Of a DNA stretch of 64,000 bases, positions 1-12,124 are shown one piece after another. Source of the DNA: Laetiporus sulphureus 93-53 (lineage: Eukaryota > Basidiomycota > Agaricomycetes > Polyporales > Laetiporaceae). The notes below the pieces were generated by a model. That model saw only the letters and a program-made list of their open reading frames with translations, ran no database searches and was not told the origin of the DNA. Numbering within the stretch: the first letter of the stretch is position 1; the number at the start of each line of letters is the position of its first letter. The stretch spans positions 248,001-312,000 of the forward strand of contig NW_024468536.1 of the NCBI RefSeq assembly GCF_001632365.1. The letters run 5' to 3'. The position numbers and the translations under genes were made by a program.

Positions 1-1150
1 GCTATCGCACGCACAACACAATTGCTCTCTACAGCAAGGGAAGCATTCAACGCTACCTCCCTCCCTTTCCGAGTCCTTTACCGGCTAGCTGAGAACTCGA
101 TATGGCACAATAAGGTGCGCAGTGAGGTTCTACATAGAGACATGCATCACAGTGGTACAGCACTTAGGTGAGGCGATAACTACCTATGCAATGGAGAATG
201 CAGTGTTGACTCTGCCATAAATCACGTCGAGAGTGTCTTGCAGTAAATATGACACATCAATAACATTATAAGGAATTATTGTTTCGTCACTCAGGCACGA
301 TCAATCTCTCTGGTTTCAGGTGCTTCATGCAAGATCCGATTGAATGAGCAGAACAAGAAGGCTGCTAAATCGTTGACAGGCGTGCGGAGTCTTCCGAGGA
401 CTCAGTCAATCAATTCACCGACCACATGCACAAGTCCGTGCAAGTGACGCAGCGGCAACATATCAGCCAGCGAAACTGTATCGAGCGCCTCAGCTGGCTG
501 CTCGGCTAAAAAAACCTGGGCATCGAATACTCGAAGGCGAGGAATCTCGCGCTGCGGTGCACGTATCCTCACGCGTTCTACGACCACAGAGAAAAATAAG
601 AGAATTTCCACTTTAGCATAGAGAAAATGCCGTCGAGCTCGATTTTGCTGAGCCCGCAACTCAAGATGATGGACATTGCGATGTCGGGAGACATTGCAAT
701 GCTTGCGGAGTAGGTGAGATTGTCACTGTCAGTTTGAATACCTGTACATTGACGCTTCAACATAATAGATGCAGGCTCTCGGCCCAAGTGAATGCAGTAT
801 TCACTCGGCCATAAATCACATCGGAAGGGTGGACAGGCGTTCTGGTGAGAATATCGATGATAGTGTCATCAGTCTGATCACCCAGCGCTGAACAGTCGGT
901 ATCTCCTCTATGAAGCCCAGCAAGCACATTACTATGGTATGATCTTCATGACAATCCTCGTTATTACTCCACTGGCTCCATGCAGGGCCCCTCCCCCAAT
1001 GTAGCACTTGTGTCTGTAGTGACCCCAATGCCCGCCACCACCACAGGAATGAAGCATCATATCAGGATCTTGCATGAAGGTGCTGATGCCGCCGTCGTGC
1101 TGTGGGGCTCACCTCCCCTATAGCTTAATGCCACCCTGAATCGATGCTAT
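1..1150. other. Left edge, no supported gene
   Basis: No reading frame here forms a convincing spliced gene. Two stretches resemble each other loosely (about 200-235 and 785-830, both containing a 'gccataaatcac' core), and a 15-nt word around 320-335 recurs inverted around 1060-1075. These suggest old repeat debris rather than a functional element. Confidence 0.4.
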
Positions 1151-1151
1151 A

Positions 1152-1508
1152 TTGCAGGTCGGCTTCGAAGAGAAGAACATCATCATGGGCAAAGGCATGG
1201 GCATGCCGGAATTCTGCGAGTTTCCCCATGTCTCTGACTGGGATAAGGAACACGAAGTAGTGATGAAGTGGGAGGGGCTTCCGCCACTCATGCCATTGAG
1301 GGAAAAGGGACGATTAGCTTTCCGAAATGTGAGAGAAATTAAGCAATGTGATAAGTACGATGGCATCAAGCCATTGACCGATGAGGAGGAGCTGGTCAGA
1401 CGTTCAATATCGTGCATAATTTGGCTGCCTGGCAAGATGTATGTATATCATGGATCGAAGACTGACGAACGTCTATCGCATTCAAATGCCTCTGCCACAG
1501 TCCATTAG
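1152..1508 (+). CDS. Hypothetical open frame, possible gene fragment
   Basis: A 118-codon frame without introns. The translation is hydrophilic, rich in Met, Glu and Lys, with a plausible soluble composition (for example PLTDEEELVRR near residue 80), but I do not recognise a family. No upstream exon could be joined and the 3' end has no special feature. It lies just left of the inverted-repeat element at 1613. It may be the remnant of a larger gene or a chance frame. Confidence 0.2.
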   Translation: MQVGFEEKNIIMGKGMGMPEFCEFPHVSDWDKEHEVVMKWEGLPPLMPLREKGRLAFRNVREIKQCDKYDGIKPLTDEEELVRRSISCIIWLPGKMYVYHGSKTDERLSHSNASATVH

Positions 1509-1612
1509 TTATATATACTGCCCTCGTACGTCATTACAAACTGATAGTAAATTGTTCAAGAGTGCGTGCTTCGAGCAAGGGACCCGGCCGCGGCCACGCG
1601 GCGCTTTTCGAG

Positions 1613-2476
1613 TATGGTGCGCGTCACTTAGTCACTGCTACTTTTGTACAGTGGCCAATTTGGCCGGGCACTGAGACATCCAGTTACATAATCCTTCCAA
1701 GTCATACACTAGTCTATATATTAAGGACAGCAATAATGCAATCACTGCAATGTGCGTGAATATATCTGATTGAATGCAAACTTTTCTCTGAAAAATTCCA
1801 GAAGAGTCATCCCATGCCAGCTGTCCACCCTTTGAAGCAGTTTCAAAAAGCTGCTGCCCATGCACATGCAGCCAAGGCTTGTCAAAATGAAGAGAATAAG
1901 GATTCAGTCATACAAGGGGTCGACATGATTAACACAGCGTGCATAGCAACATTTTTTCATTGAAAAATGGTAGAGAAACTCTGAAAACATATTAAGCTTT
2001 GATTTGGAAAAATAGTGAAGAAATTGAAGCTTCCTCCATCATTAAATTGCTATATATGGGCATATACTACCCAAATATGGAATACCTTACATAACATTTC
2101 TTAACATTTTTCCAAAGCAGGGCTTTATATTCTTTTACCATATTTTCACGGTTTCTTCAGTGGAAAATTATTGGTATGCACGCTGTGTAATGATGATCAC
2201 AGCGGAGTGATATTTAAAGGCCAACATGGGATCAGCAGTTGCCTCATTTGGTTATGCCACGTGCAATACTTACTATATCTGGGAGTTATCATGTGATGTG
2301 GCCAATTTTGACCTGATCACACGCTCAATTTTGACTTTCTAGACAATCACTCTAGTGGAATTGATTCTTTTGTGAAAAGGAGCAATTTGGCTAGAAAACT
2401 AAGAAATCGGCCAAGATTTACGGGTGCAATTTCAGTTGTACAAAAGTAGCGGTGACTAAGTGACGCGCACCGTAGT
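1613..2476. mobile_element. Non-autonomous inverted-repeat DNA element (MITE-like)
   Basis: The left end (about 1613-1650) and the right end (about 2437-2476) are inverted copies of a 35-38 nt sequence starting TGGTGCGCGTCACTTAGTC, with only one or two mismatches. The roughly 860 bp between them has no transposase-like frame and is AT-rich compared with the flanks. GTA or TA next to both ends could be the target duplication. This is the structure of a non-autonomous cut-and-paste element. The superfamily cannot be assigned from the ends alone. Confidence 0.7.
1929..2190. mobile_element. Second, nested inverted-repeat element
   Basis: Inside the larger element a segment begins ACACAGCGTGCATAGCAA and ends with the inverted counterpart TTGGTATGCACGCTGTGT. 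It is flanked on both sides by TA, as expected for a Tc1/mariner-type target duplication. The interior is very AT-rich and non-coding. The nested position means it inserted after the outer element. Confidence 0.6.
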
Positions 2477-2649
2477 ATATAATGACCGCCAGCCGACGCT
2501 GCAACTCTTAAATCCGTGATCGATCATAATGAGTCTGGGTGATAAACAAGTCAAAATCAACGTCACTAGACCGAGCCTTGCCCGAATCTGCAGCCGAGTT
2601 CAGCCCAGCCGCTTCAAACTTCTTCAGAGGTGTTGCTGGGCTTAACACA

Positions 2650-2661
2650 TAATATATAAGG
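2650..2661 (+). promoter_or_regulatory. TATA-like box upstream of DML1
   Basis: The AT-rich word AATATATAAG lies about 50 bp upstream of the DML1 start codon. It is the only such word between the inverted-repeat element and the gene. Promoter assignment is inference. Confidence 0.35.
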
Positions 2662-2706
2662 GTTTCCATGTTTCCATCCCATCCTCACACGGTCACCAAC
2701 GGAAGC

Positions 2707-4907
2707 ATGAAAGAGATCATCTACATTCAGGCCGGGCAGTTCGCGAACTACGTCGGAACTCACTTCTGGAACACGCAAGAAAGCTACTTTACGTACGAAG
2801 AGGGCGAAGAATCGGATGTCGTCCATGACGTCTCTTTCAGAGAGGGACTGACACAAAACGTACGTGTTCTGAAGGGCCTTGACAACTGTGTGCCAGTTGC
2901 TCAAAGTACTGAAATCAAAGGGCGAATCGACATTTTGTCCCAGGTTGCTGCTCTTTGATAGGAAGGGTGGGCCACTTTCAGATCTGATAGGAGACTGTAA
3001 TGATATCGACTCCTTTCTAGCCCATTTTGGACCCCTGTCGAGCGCAAGTGGCCTGTATGGGTCAGAAACGGGCGGTGAAGAGGAAGCTACGGCATCATGG
3101 TCCGTATTCCACGAACGTAGAGCCCGAATGCTTCATAATGCCACAGATTCTATCCCAGGAGCGGCAACGTGGTGGAGTACCGTCAAGAACGCATCCCAGA
3201 AAGCGACTACCACAAATCTCTTAACGCTGAAGAAGTCGAGCGGGAAAGTCCCCACGCGGAGACTGGCGAACACTCGCACGCAGCCGACACGCAGAAGGGG
3301 AATGTGCGCTACTGGTCGGATTTTAGTCGTGTCGACTTCCATCCGCGTTCGTTGCAAAAGTTGCCGGACTTGCCGGAGTGGAAAAGCTATGCGGGCGATT
3401 GGAATTTGGGTAAAGAGATCTTTAAGCAGCATGACAAGGTACAGTCGTCACGTCAGGTCATGCTTCACGCTTGTAACGCAGTAGCCAAACGCGTCATTCT
3501 TTACAGGACACAAGCCTTATGGATGAGTCGTTCCGGCTCTTTACTGAAGAATGTGACAATCTCCAGGTGAACGTCATTCATTTTGATTGCTTTAGTTGAT
3601 GCTGACACACGACTGAAATCTCGAGGGGATTGAAGTCATCAATGACACTCCAGCATACGGCGGTTTTACCGACGCATTTCTTACTGCATTCCGGGACGAG
3701 TTCCCCAAGATCCCGTGCCTGAGCGTCCCGCTTCTCTCTCACATATGCCCTGGGACGCTGGAGGCAGATGAGGTAAGCCTGAATTCTACCCCTATCTGAA
3801 GTCCACTGACTCGGGTTTGATACAATGTAGGAACGTGGCATGGCGCGTGTGATCAACGACGCGCTTTGTCTGCGTAGCTTGGATACTCTGGCCACTATGA
3901 GTATACTAATTCAGGCGCCAGAGACGTGGACGACGGGGGAGTGGCTGCACGGGATAAATCTAAACGCAAGCTTTGATTTCTTAACATGAATGTTCTTATG
4001 TTGAACTATTCTGCAGCGCAACAGCCTCTACCAGACATCTGCAATCATTTCGGCGCACTTAGAAAGTTCCACCCTCCCTTTACGGTAACGTCCTTCTCCT
4101 TGCATTCTTCATCGATAGCCTCTGAACTTGTTCGCCGATAAAGATTAAAGGGATCGACCGATGATCTCACTAGCGCTTGCGAGATGCTGAATAGAGAAGG
4201 AGAAACGCGCTTCGCACAGCTCTCCGGCGTGTTCCCGCTCCATTCGCCTGTCCAGCCAGACAGAGACTTCGTACGGAGGATGTACGACTTTTCGGCATTC
4301 CCGGGCAGTGGCGGGGCGGTGCCGCACGCGGAGGTAAGTGTTCTCTTATTTCTTTAGTAAAAGACCACTCTCATGGCTTTGAAATAGCATGAAATTCTGG
4401 ATTATGCTAAGATCTACGTCGCTCGCGGATTCTCGGCTTCCGATCGTCGAACATTCGACAAGTGGTGCGAGCCGCACAGACCAGTCCCATACAAGTGCGA
4501 TTCCTAACTTCTTATATCAATCGTGCTCCCCCTCTAAATAACCTTACAGCATCTATGCTCCAGCTTACCCAATTCCCACTTCCTTCCCACCGTTCCTCAC
4601 TTCACCACCTCCCCCTCCCCCTCCACATACAGCATCCCACCATCCCAGCACGCCAGCCCACGCGCACGTTCCCACCGTTCGCGTGCTCTCCTCGTTCTGC
4701 ACGACCCCTCACACTGCGAGGCTGTTCGGCGCGTACGCGCAGGCTGTGGAGGAGTGTGCGGCGCATCGACCGACCGTGCTCGAGACGATGGGTGTGGAGC
4801 GCGACGAGGCGAAGGAGTTGAAGGATGTGCTGTGGGCGCTGAGAGATGGATATGCGGGTGCGGAGGGTGTGGTGGAGGAGCCGGAGTTGGGGGAGGACGA
4901 GCAGTAA
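2707..4907 (+). CDS. DML1: Misato/DML1-family protein, tubulin-like
   Basis: In yeast DML1 is needed for mitochondrial DNA inheritance and cell morphology; the family combines tubulin-like and misato-specific segments. Ten exons close in frame to 558 aa: 2707-2859, 2921-3099, 3159-3438, 3507-3566, 3626-3772, 3831-3965, 4017-4084, 4144-4333, 4388-4494, 4550-4907. The start is chosen because the family begins MxEIIxxQxG, followed by GTHFWNTQESYFTY; an in-frame upstream ATG at 2668 would add a non-conserved leader. Further family blocks are VRYWSDFSRVDFHPRSLQ, the DESFRLFTEECD exon and the FTDAFLTAFRDEFPK block. A proline/histidine-rich stretch near residue 455 is probably lineage-specific. The intron at 3966-4016 has a GC donor. 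The gene reads away from the repeat region and is followed 553 bp later by the trehalose subunit gene. Confidence 0.93.
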
Positions 4908-5460
4908 GTTATGAGGCTGATCGATCGACGGTGAATGACAGGAGACGTACTGGTCGTGCGTCGGCGAAGGAAGTAACTGTAGCCTATCACTTATGAATAT
5001 CTCTGCCACTAAGATCAGCGTAATGCCAAACACACGAACATAGATGTACTGTCCGTCGTGGATCCAGAACGTAGTCCGTTCCGAGCCTAATTTGACCTGT
5101 GCATTCACATCCAGACCGTCCCGCGAGAAAGAAGAGCAGCCCATCGTGCATCAAATCTTGTAGCCACCCCAGCTTACTGCAATCATTCGGCAACGATTTC
5201 GATCAACTACCAAGTAATCATACAACGAGATCGCCGTTCGTAAGTGATCTCGCCGAATGGGCACATATTGACAGGCGCAAGCGAATGTGACGCCCCCTAT
5301 CTGCTATGGAGCAAGTCGGAAGAGACCTGACGAACGTTCAGGCGAAGACGGCAACAAATCGCGTTTACGTACCGAGGACGTCTTTTCAAACCTCCATCCC
5401 TGATCGTCCAAAGCTATATCCAGCCCATCGTCGCCGATCCCAGCGAGCAGCCCAGTTAAG
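4908..5460. other. Intergenic region between DML1 and TPS3-like gene
   Basis: This stretch holds only short overlapping frames that do not splice into anything recognisable. It probably contains the DML1 terminator and the promoter and 5' leader of the downstream gene. Confidence 0.5.
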
Positions 5461-8400
5461 ATGGGTATTCGCGCTCAAGGCAGCAGCCGGCTCCCTCCCG
5501 AGCCCACAGGTAAGCACGTGCATGTGACGTCACAGATGAAAGCTGATCGTGCACACACCCTAAAACGCGGGCTCGCCGTCCTCGTCGTCGTCCTGCTCAG
5601 CCGTTTCGTCGTCGTTGACAACGATGAACTCCCTTAGGAACCACAGGATCATCATCGCCTCTCTCTTTCTTCCCAACACCACCGTTCTGGGCGACTCTCT
5701 CCCGTCTTCTCCAGATGAGAATGCTTTGGACACCACTAATGGTCCGTCCCTGGTGCCGCCAACCCCCGCTGCCCGGTCGCCTTTACCGGCGAGGCCGACG
5801 GGTCCTTTGAAGAGCATCGTTGAGGACCTTAAAGTGAGCTGCAGATATACTATCGGGTGCTCCAATGTCATATATCAAATGTTGTAAATCCAGTCTCGCC
5901 AGGCAAGCCCAGCAATGACGCCCCGCGGGGAGTCCACGAATCCGTTCACTACCTTCTCCGGATTGACGCAGCCGCCTTCGAGGAACAATTCCAAGAGCAA
6001 CTCTGAGATCTCACTTGTCGATGTGCTCTCTGCCAAGGCTGTCAACCTCAACGGTGCCAAAGCTCACGCCGACGGTCTGCACAGCGGCACGAAGCGCCAC
6101 CAGCTGACGCATTCCAGCAGTACTGCTTCCCACACGAGGGTTCAGCGCAGATTGTCTCGGAGCTCCACGACGCGGGCACATAGCCGATCAATCTCGTCGA
6201 GCAGGCCATCTTTAGAGCTGCACAGCACCAGATGGCACATTGAGAGCAACCCGCATGTGCGTAAATCATGGTAATCGTTCATCACAAGAGACTGATGGAC
6301 TGTGTGCAGTGCAACGGCGGGCTGAAGAACGCCGTAGAGAGTGTCGGTACTCGATTGAAGCGCAAGCTCTGGGTGGGCACGCTTGGAGTGAACACGGATG
6401 GTTTCCGGGACAGTTTACGCCGCAACATAGAATGGCGTATGCGCGATGACTGTGATAGTTTGCCGGTGTGGATACCAGATTCGGAGTTCGCGGGCTGTTA
6501 CGACGATTTCTGCCATCAGGTTCGTGTTATATTTCTCTTGATAGTTGCGGATACCTGATTATCTGATTAATGCCAGGTTCTCTGGCCGTGTCTCCACTAC
6601 GCGATTCCGGACGCACCCAGGACGAAGTCCTTCTACGAGCATGCATCGTACAATCAGTATGTTGCCGTGAATCAGCGGTTTGCAGACGCTATCGCCTCTG
6701 CGTACCAAGACGGCGATATAATATGGGTGAACGACTACCACCTTATGCTATTGCCCGCGATGCTTCGTGCCCGCCTGCCTGGTGCATCCATCGGATTCTT
6801 CATGCACGTCGCGTTTCCGTCGTCCGAGATCTTCCGCTGCCTGAGCGTGCGCGTGGACCTGCTCAAGGGCGTGCTTGGCTCAGACCTGATCGGGTTCCAG
6901 ACAGCGAACTATGCGCGCCACTTCAGGCAGACTGTCAGTCGGATATTGACGGCTGAGGCGCTGCCGAAGGGCGTGCAGATGGATGATCGGTTCGTGGATG
7001 TGGGCGCATTCCCAATGGGAATTGACGTGGGTAGCTTGGATGAGAAGAAGTGAGTTGCCTTATTGAGGTAGGATGTGATCATCACTGATAGATGCTTATA
7101 GGCATGACCCGGAGGTTGCGGAATGGGTGAATGCGCTGCGGCAGCGGTATGCTGGGATGAAGCTCATTGTAGGACGAGATAAACTTGATCTCATCCAAGT
7201 AAGCGGGTGCTTTCGTTTCGAAATGATTTGTGCTCGGATGCTCAATGTTTGCCGACAGGGAGTACGTCAGAAAATACAAGCGTTCGAGGCATTCCTTGAG
7301 AAATACCCAGAATACCAAGGCAAGGTGGGTCGTTATACAATGTCGATCATGAAACCCGTCTGATTAGTGTGCCTCCAGGTCGTCCTCATCCAAGTTGCAT
7401 TGCAGACGACGGAGGAGAGCGAGATGCAGGGTGGCGTCTCAGACGTTGTGTCACACCTGAACTCGCGCTTCTCCACTCTGACGTACCAACCTGTCGTGTT
7501 CCTGCACACGCAAGATCTGACGTTCAGTCAGTATCTGGCACTATTGACAGTTGCGGATGCATTTATGGTGACAAGTCTGCGAGAGGGTATGGCGTTGAGG
7601 TATGTTTTCACGTGCAGTTTTCGAGAGCGTTCAGGCTGAGATGTTGCCACAGGACACATGAATATGTGGAATGCCAGGAGGAGAGACATCGACCGTTGAT
7701 CTTGAGTGAGGTGAGGGTTCCTGATGCAGTCCTATTACCTGTGTGGCTGACACACTTCTCAGTTCACCGGTTCATACAGCTACAGCGGTTTCAGGTCATG
7801 TATCCCGGTCAACCCATGGGACAAGCGGATGACTGCGAAGGCTATCCACCAGGTAAGTCTTGTCAAGCACCTTACGCGTGATGGCATTGATCAAGATTCT
7901 TCATCGCAGGCCCTGACTATGAGCGACGAAGAGGCATTGTCACGGTGGGAGGTTCGTATTGATTTTTGAGATTATCTTCTTTACTAAATGATGGCGCTAT
8001 CAGGACATGCACAGCCACGTAGTGACTCAAAGCGCACAAGCTTTCGTCACCTCTTTCCTCGTCCGTTGTCTTCGCGCCAGTATTGAGCACTCTCAGACCG
8101 ACGGCACAGAAGTTGCGGTGCTCGACGTGCAGCGTGTGCTCCCGCGCTACCGGCACAGCCAGAAGCGTCTGCTGCTGATAGACTTTGAAGGCACAATGTG
8201 GATACGCGACTTGCGGAAGATGAGCCGCGGCGTGTTTGACCCGCCAAAGGACGCGATCGAGGTACTGAATCGCTTGGCGGATGATCCGAGGAATGAAGTT
8301 TGGCTATTGAGCGGGTTGCCCGTCAAGGGCATGCTGGATATTATAGGAGAGGCGGCGCCGAAGATTGGCATTGTGTATGTGCATCGCATCGGTTTGACTG

Positions 8401-9177
8401 ATGTCTCCCGATGTTTTCGTGACTGATGTTGTTCGTTTATATAGCGCCGAGAATGGCTGCTTCATCAAGACTCGACCTGACCGTAATGGCGGATCGTCGT
8501 GGATTAGCATGGTGGCGAACTTCAATTTGACCTGGAAAGCGCCTTGTCTCGAGATCCTTAACTATGTGAGTGCTTGACGGCGGCAATTGCACAATGTTGC
8601 AAGCTAACATGCTTGGGATCTAGTTCACGGAACGTACGCCAGGCTCATTCGTCGAGGAGAGGGAGGCATCGATCGTGTGGAGGTTCTGGGTTGATCCGGA
8701 TGAATCATCGTCTGATCGTCAGTGGGCACGTCGGCAAGCATCCGAGGCTCAGAACCACGTATTCGACAGGTTCGTGGCCTTATATTGTCTTTACTTTCGC
8801 CACGGCTAATTATCGTCCTTAGTCTCGGTGAGCGATACGGTCTGCGTATCATTCCTGGCGCAAACAGCTTCCTAGTATTGCCGAACAACGTCTCCCGCTC
8901 GACTGCAGTGGGAGCGATTCTGAATCCTGGCGGTCCCGCGCGTTCTACGTTGGTGACGTCTGTGCCGTGGTCTGCGCCCGAGGCTACGGAGGCGGAGAGC
9001 GTGCATGAGTTTGACTTTGTTCTGGCCATTGGCAAGGACCAGCGGATGATGCGCCGGCTGAACGAGCTGGACAATGCGGAGACGGTGTCGACGGGGGATA
9101 AGGGCACTGATGCGAAGTGGAAGTTGGATCCGTCGAAGGTCATGCCTGCGCTGTGGCGATTCGCAGATGCGAAATGA
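5461..9177 (+). CDS. TPS3: Regulatory subunit of trehalose-6-phosphate synthase complex (TPS3/TSL1 type)
   Basis: A GT20 synthase-like domain is followed by a HAD phosphatase-like domain; the subunit scaffolds and regulates cytosolic trehalose synthesis. Fifteen exons give 964 aa: 5461-5509, 5601-5833, 5894-6256, 6310-6519, 6577-7049, 7102-7198, 7259-7324, 7379-7599, 7653-7710, 7763-7852, 7910-7951, 8004-8374, 8445-8565, 8624-8769, 8823-9177. Family blocks include IIIASLFLPNT near the start, NDYHLMLLPAMLR, PVVFLHTQDLTFSQYLAL and SLREGMAL. Synthase sites are altered: the RLDYxKG motif reads KLDLIQG, and RDGMNL reads REGMAL. Phosphatase sites are altered too: DxDGT is DFEGT, the Lys-Gly motif reads RST, and the GDD motif reads GKD. 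It is therefore probably non-catalytic, like yeast Tps3/Tsl1. The first exon is the weakest part; ATG 5624 is an alternative start. Confidence 0.9.
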
Positions 9178-9678
9178 GCGGTGGTATGTTGCAGATATGG
9201 CGATTACTTGTATATGGAGGCGATGAGATATGTTTTTTGCTGGTTTTTCTGCTGTATACATCACCTTGCCACATGCATTCACCGGGGAGACGATTTGTAC
9301 TGGTTCCGGATAGGATGAGTCCATGTCCCTGTAGTTATCTGACACAGCGGTTTCGTGTATCTTGTAAATAAGTATAACGGTTCTGCAGGGAAGACAATAG
9401 ACATGCTCCATCTAAGCGGTTCGAACCGTCCACAGGATACGTCGGTCGAGCTAACTTGCCGTGAACCAAGACGGCTGATCGCGGTGATGCCGATCAGCTC
9501 GATCAATGTCATATACCAGATACATAACACCTGTACTGTTACTTTACTCCAGAGAACTTGCAACGAGCACGGAAGGTTAGTCATAAACTACTCTGAAGTT
9601 GGTGCCTGACATGCTATGCGTGTGCCAGCAGGTTTTCCATTCTATAACGGCGGCCAGTGTACTAGATTGTTTACGATC
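9178..9678. other. Intergenic region
   Basis: No gene seen. It contains the perfect short palindrome CGGTTCGAACCG near 9417. It must hold the TPS3-like terminator and the ARMT1 promoter. Confidence 0.5.
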
Positions 9679-12124
9679 ATGTTCGAAGCACCATATCCAC
9701 CGTACGACCCCACCGACAAGTCTGGGTGAGGCTCGCAAGGCCACTCATCTGGCATGCATGACGCTGATTATCGTCGCCGTCTGCACGGTCTCATCGCAGC
9801 TTCTCGTGAGTGCCGCCTTCATCTAGCTTCACGTCGATAACTCACTGGCGTGCGTGGACGCACAGCTACGAGACGGTGCTCAAACGGTGGCCTGTTATCC
9901 TCACCGGGATCATCGACAACATCTATCGCGCGAACCATGAGATGAGCCTGGCGAGTGCCGGCGAGACCTCTGATGCGATCACGCAGGAGAAGATCGAGGA
10001 GGGGAAGACGATTATTGAGAAGATTGGCAGGTTGAAGTATGAGATGGGGAGGGATCGACCGCTGGAGTAGGTCATATCAGTTTTTTGATGCTCATAGGTG
10101 GAAGTGGTGACGACGAACGCGAAGGCCCATTCCCGAGGACGGGGAGGCTCAGGTGGAGGTATATAACACGGAGCTGGCTTGGTTGAAGGAAAAGGGCCAT
10201 GGGTCGTGGTTTACCGCTCCGTGGCTCTATGCAGAGTAGGCTTCCAACTTGCTCGATCTTGCGTGTACGGCTCATCAATGCTCGCAGATGCTACCTGTGC
10301 GTTGATCTCCTGCCCAACAGCGGACTCACTGGCTGACGATGACCAGTTATCGTCTGCTCCGTTCGTACTTCACCCAGACACAACATTGGCGCGCGCATGA
10401 TCCTTTCCTGTCTCAGAAGGAAGAGACGTTCCGCAAGAGCTCCAAGGCGATATTCCGTAAGACATCCGTATCTCTCAACTGTGTACATGCTCGTATAATG
10501 CGTCGGTGCTATCGTAGAGATGGCAACCACGATGCACGAGTTGGAAGAAGATAAGGACAAGCTCGTGTCTGAACCCGCGGACCTCAAGGTGATCTTTGGG
10601 GAGATGATTCAAATGTGTCTCTGGTGCGTTCGTTCGCTTCTTCTCAGGGCCCCCTTCTCTGAGTGACCCGTCGGCGCGATGCAGGGGTAACGCGACGGTA
10701 CCATTTCCTTGTCAATTGCACACTTTCGGGATCCTTTTCATGCTTCACATTAGGACCTGTCGATGCTGACCCATCTCTCGCATGAAGACATACAGAACCT
10801 GCAGTCCGTCGGCCGGGATGCTCAGGCGGCTCGGAAGGAGTACATCCTGACGGATGATCAGGACAAGGTCTGGGTGCACCTGACGAGCTTGAAGGATGCG
10901 AGGATAGATTTCGTGCTGGATAATGGTGCGTGTGAGTTGTTGATGACATGTCACTGAAGCCGACTATACCAATGGCTTTGTAGCCGGATTTGAGGTTCGC
11001 TGTTTGTCGTCTTTTGGAGCGATCTTGCTGCTGAACTCTTCTGGCACGCAGTTGTTTACAGATTTCGTCTTTGCCGATTTCCTAGTGACGTACACGCCCT
11101 ACGTCTCGAAAGTTGTCTTCCAGTATGTCTTCTCACCACCATTCATCTGGTATTACTTCTGGACACGCTGTTTCTCTAGCCCAAAGCTCATTCCCTGGTT
11201 TGTCTCCGATGTGACCCCGCCCGACTTCAAGTCGGCGATCCCTTCGCTTCTCTCGCCTACGTTCCTCTCGGAAGCGGCGGGTGTGCAGTCCGCATCCCAT
11301 CATGCAGGCGAGGCGCAGGACAGCTGCGAACATCTGAAACGGATGGTGACGCGCTGGCAGGGGTACTTGGAGAGCGGCGTATTTGCGCTGTCGGTTCCTG
11401 TAGATACGCCCTTGGGGGCGTCAAATGAGAACGTACGATCACTTGCCCTCGAAGAAGGTGGGCTGTTGGGCTGAGTGGAGCTGTTATAGGCCAACTTCTG
11501 GACGTCGCCATGGCCGTATTGGAATATGCAAGAGCTGGCGCCGGAGGTGCATGGCAGGTTGAAAGATAGCGGGTTGGTCATCTTCAAGGCAAGTGAGACG
11601 TTCGTCAGTCTTGGTGATGGTAGTGATTGACGTTCTGACCGCAGGGTGATCTCAAGTACGTGCCATTCTGTTGGGTCTGAGTGTTGGACTGATTTAGTTA
11701 CGTTGGTATGATAGCTTCCGGAAGTGCATATCAACTTGATGAAGTCGACATTGGGGAAGCTGAGGATTTTTCTTGCCATAGGTTAACTGGCGATGTCAGC
11801 TGGCCAGCGAGCACTCCCTTCCAAATTGCTCTCGGTACGCAGTACGTTTCTCAGTTTTCGAGTTGAGCTTGTTGCGACTTCTTGGTATCACATCCAGGAC
11901 CGCTCGCAGGCTCGTTCCCGATTCTCACCCTCCGCACGAACAAAGCAGACGTTGTCGTCGGCGTTGGACGGGAGCGCGCAGAGCAGCTCGACAAGAGCGG
12001 CGAAAACTGGCGGTTCAACGGAAAGTGCGTACAAATTTCATTTCTCTTGTTGTGACTAGGTCGGTATTGACGATGTTTTGATAGGTATGCGCTCGTCTTG
12101 TTCCTGCCGAAACGAAAAGATTAG
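9679..12124 (+). CDS. ARMT1: DUF89/ARMT1-family metal-dependent carbohydrate phosphatase (YMR027W-like)
   Basis: Members dephosphorylate sugar phosphates, and human ARMT1 has been reported to methylate protein carboxylates. Eighteen exons give 482 aa, close to the yeast member: 9679-9725, 9800-9805, 9866-10066, 10125-10235, 10288-10296, 10347-10456, 10518-10623, 10685-10697, 10754-10925, 10984-10994, 11052-11122, 11180-11432, 11490-11588, 11645-11655, 11715-11723, 11782-11834, 11898-12024, 12085-12124. Family blocks are PYPPYDPTDKSGF, YETVLKRWPVILTGIIDNIY, FxTAPWLYAE, THLSHEDIQNLQS, the metal motif LDNAGFELFTDFVFADF and SDVTPPDF. Six exons are 6-13 nt long; each was required to recover conserved residues and each has matching phase on both sides. 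The intron 11589-11644 uses a GC donor. Nothing suggests inactivation. Confidence 0.9.
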
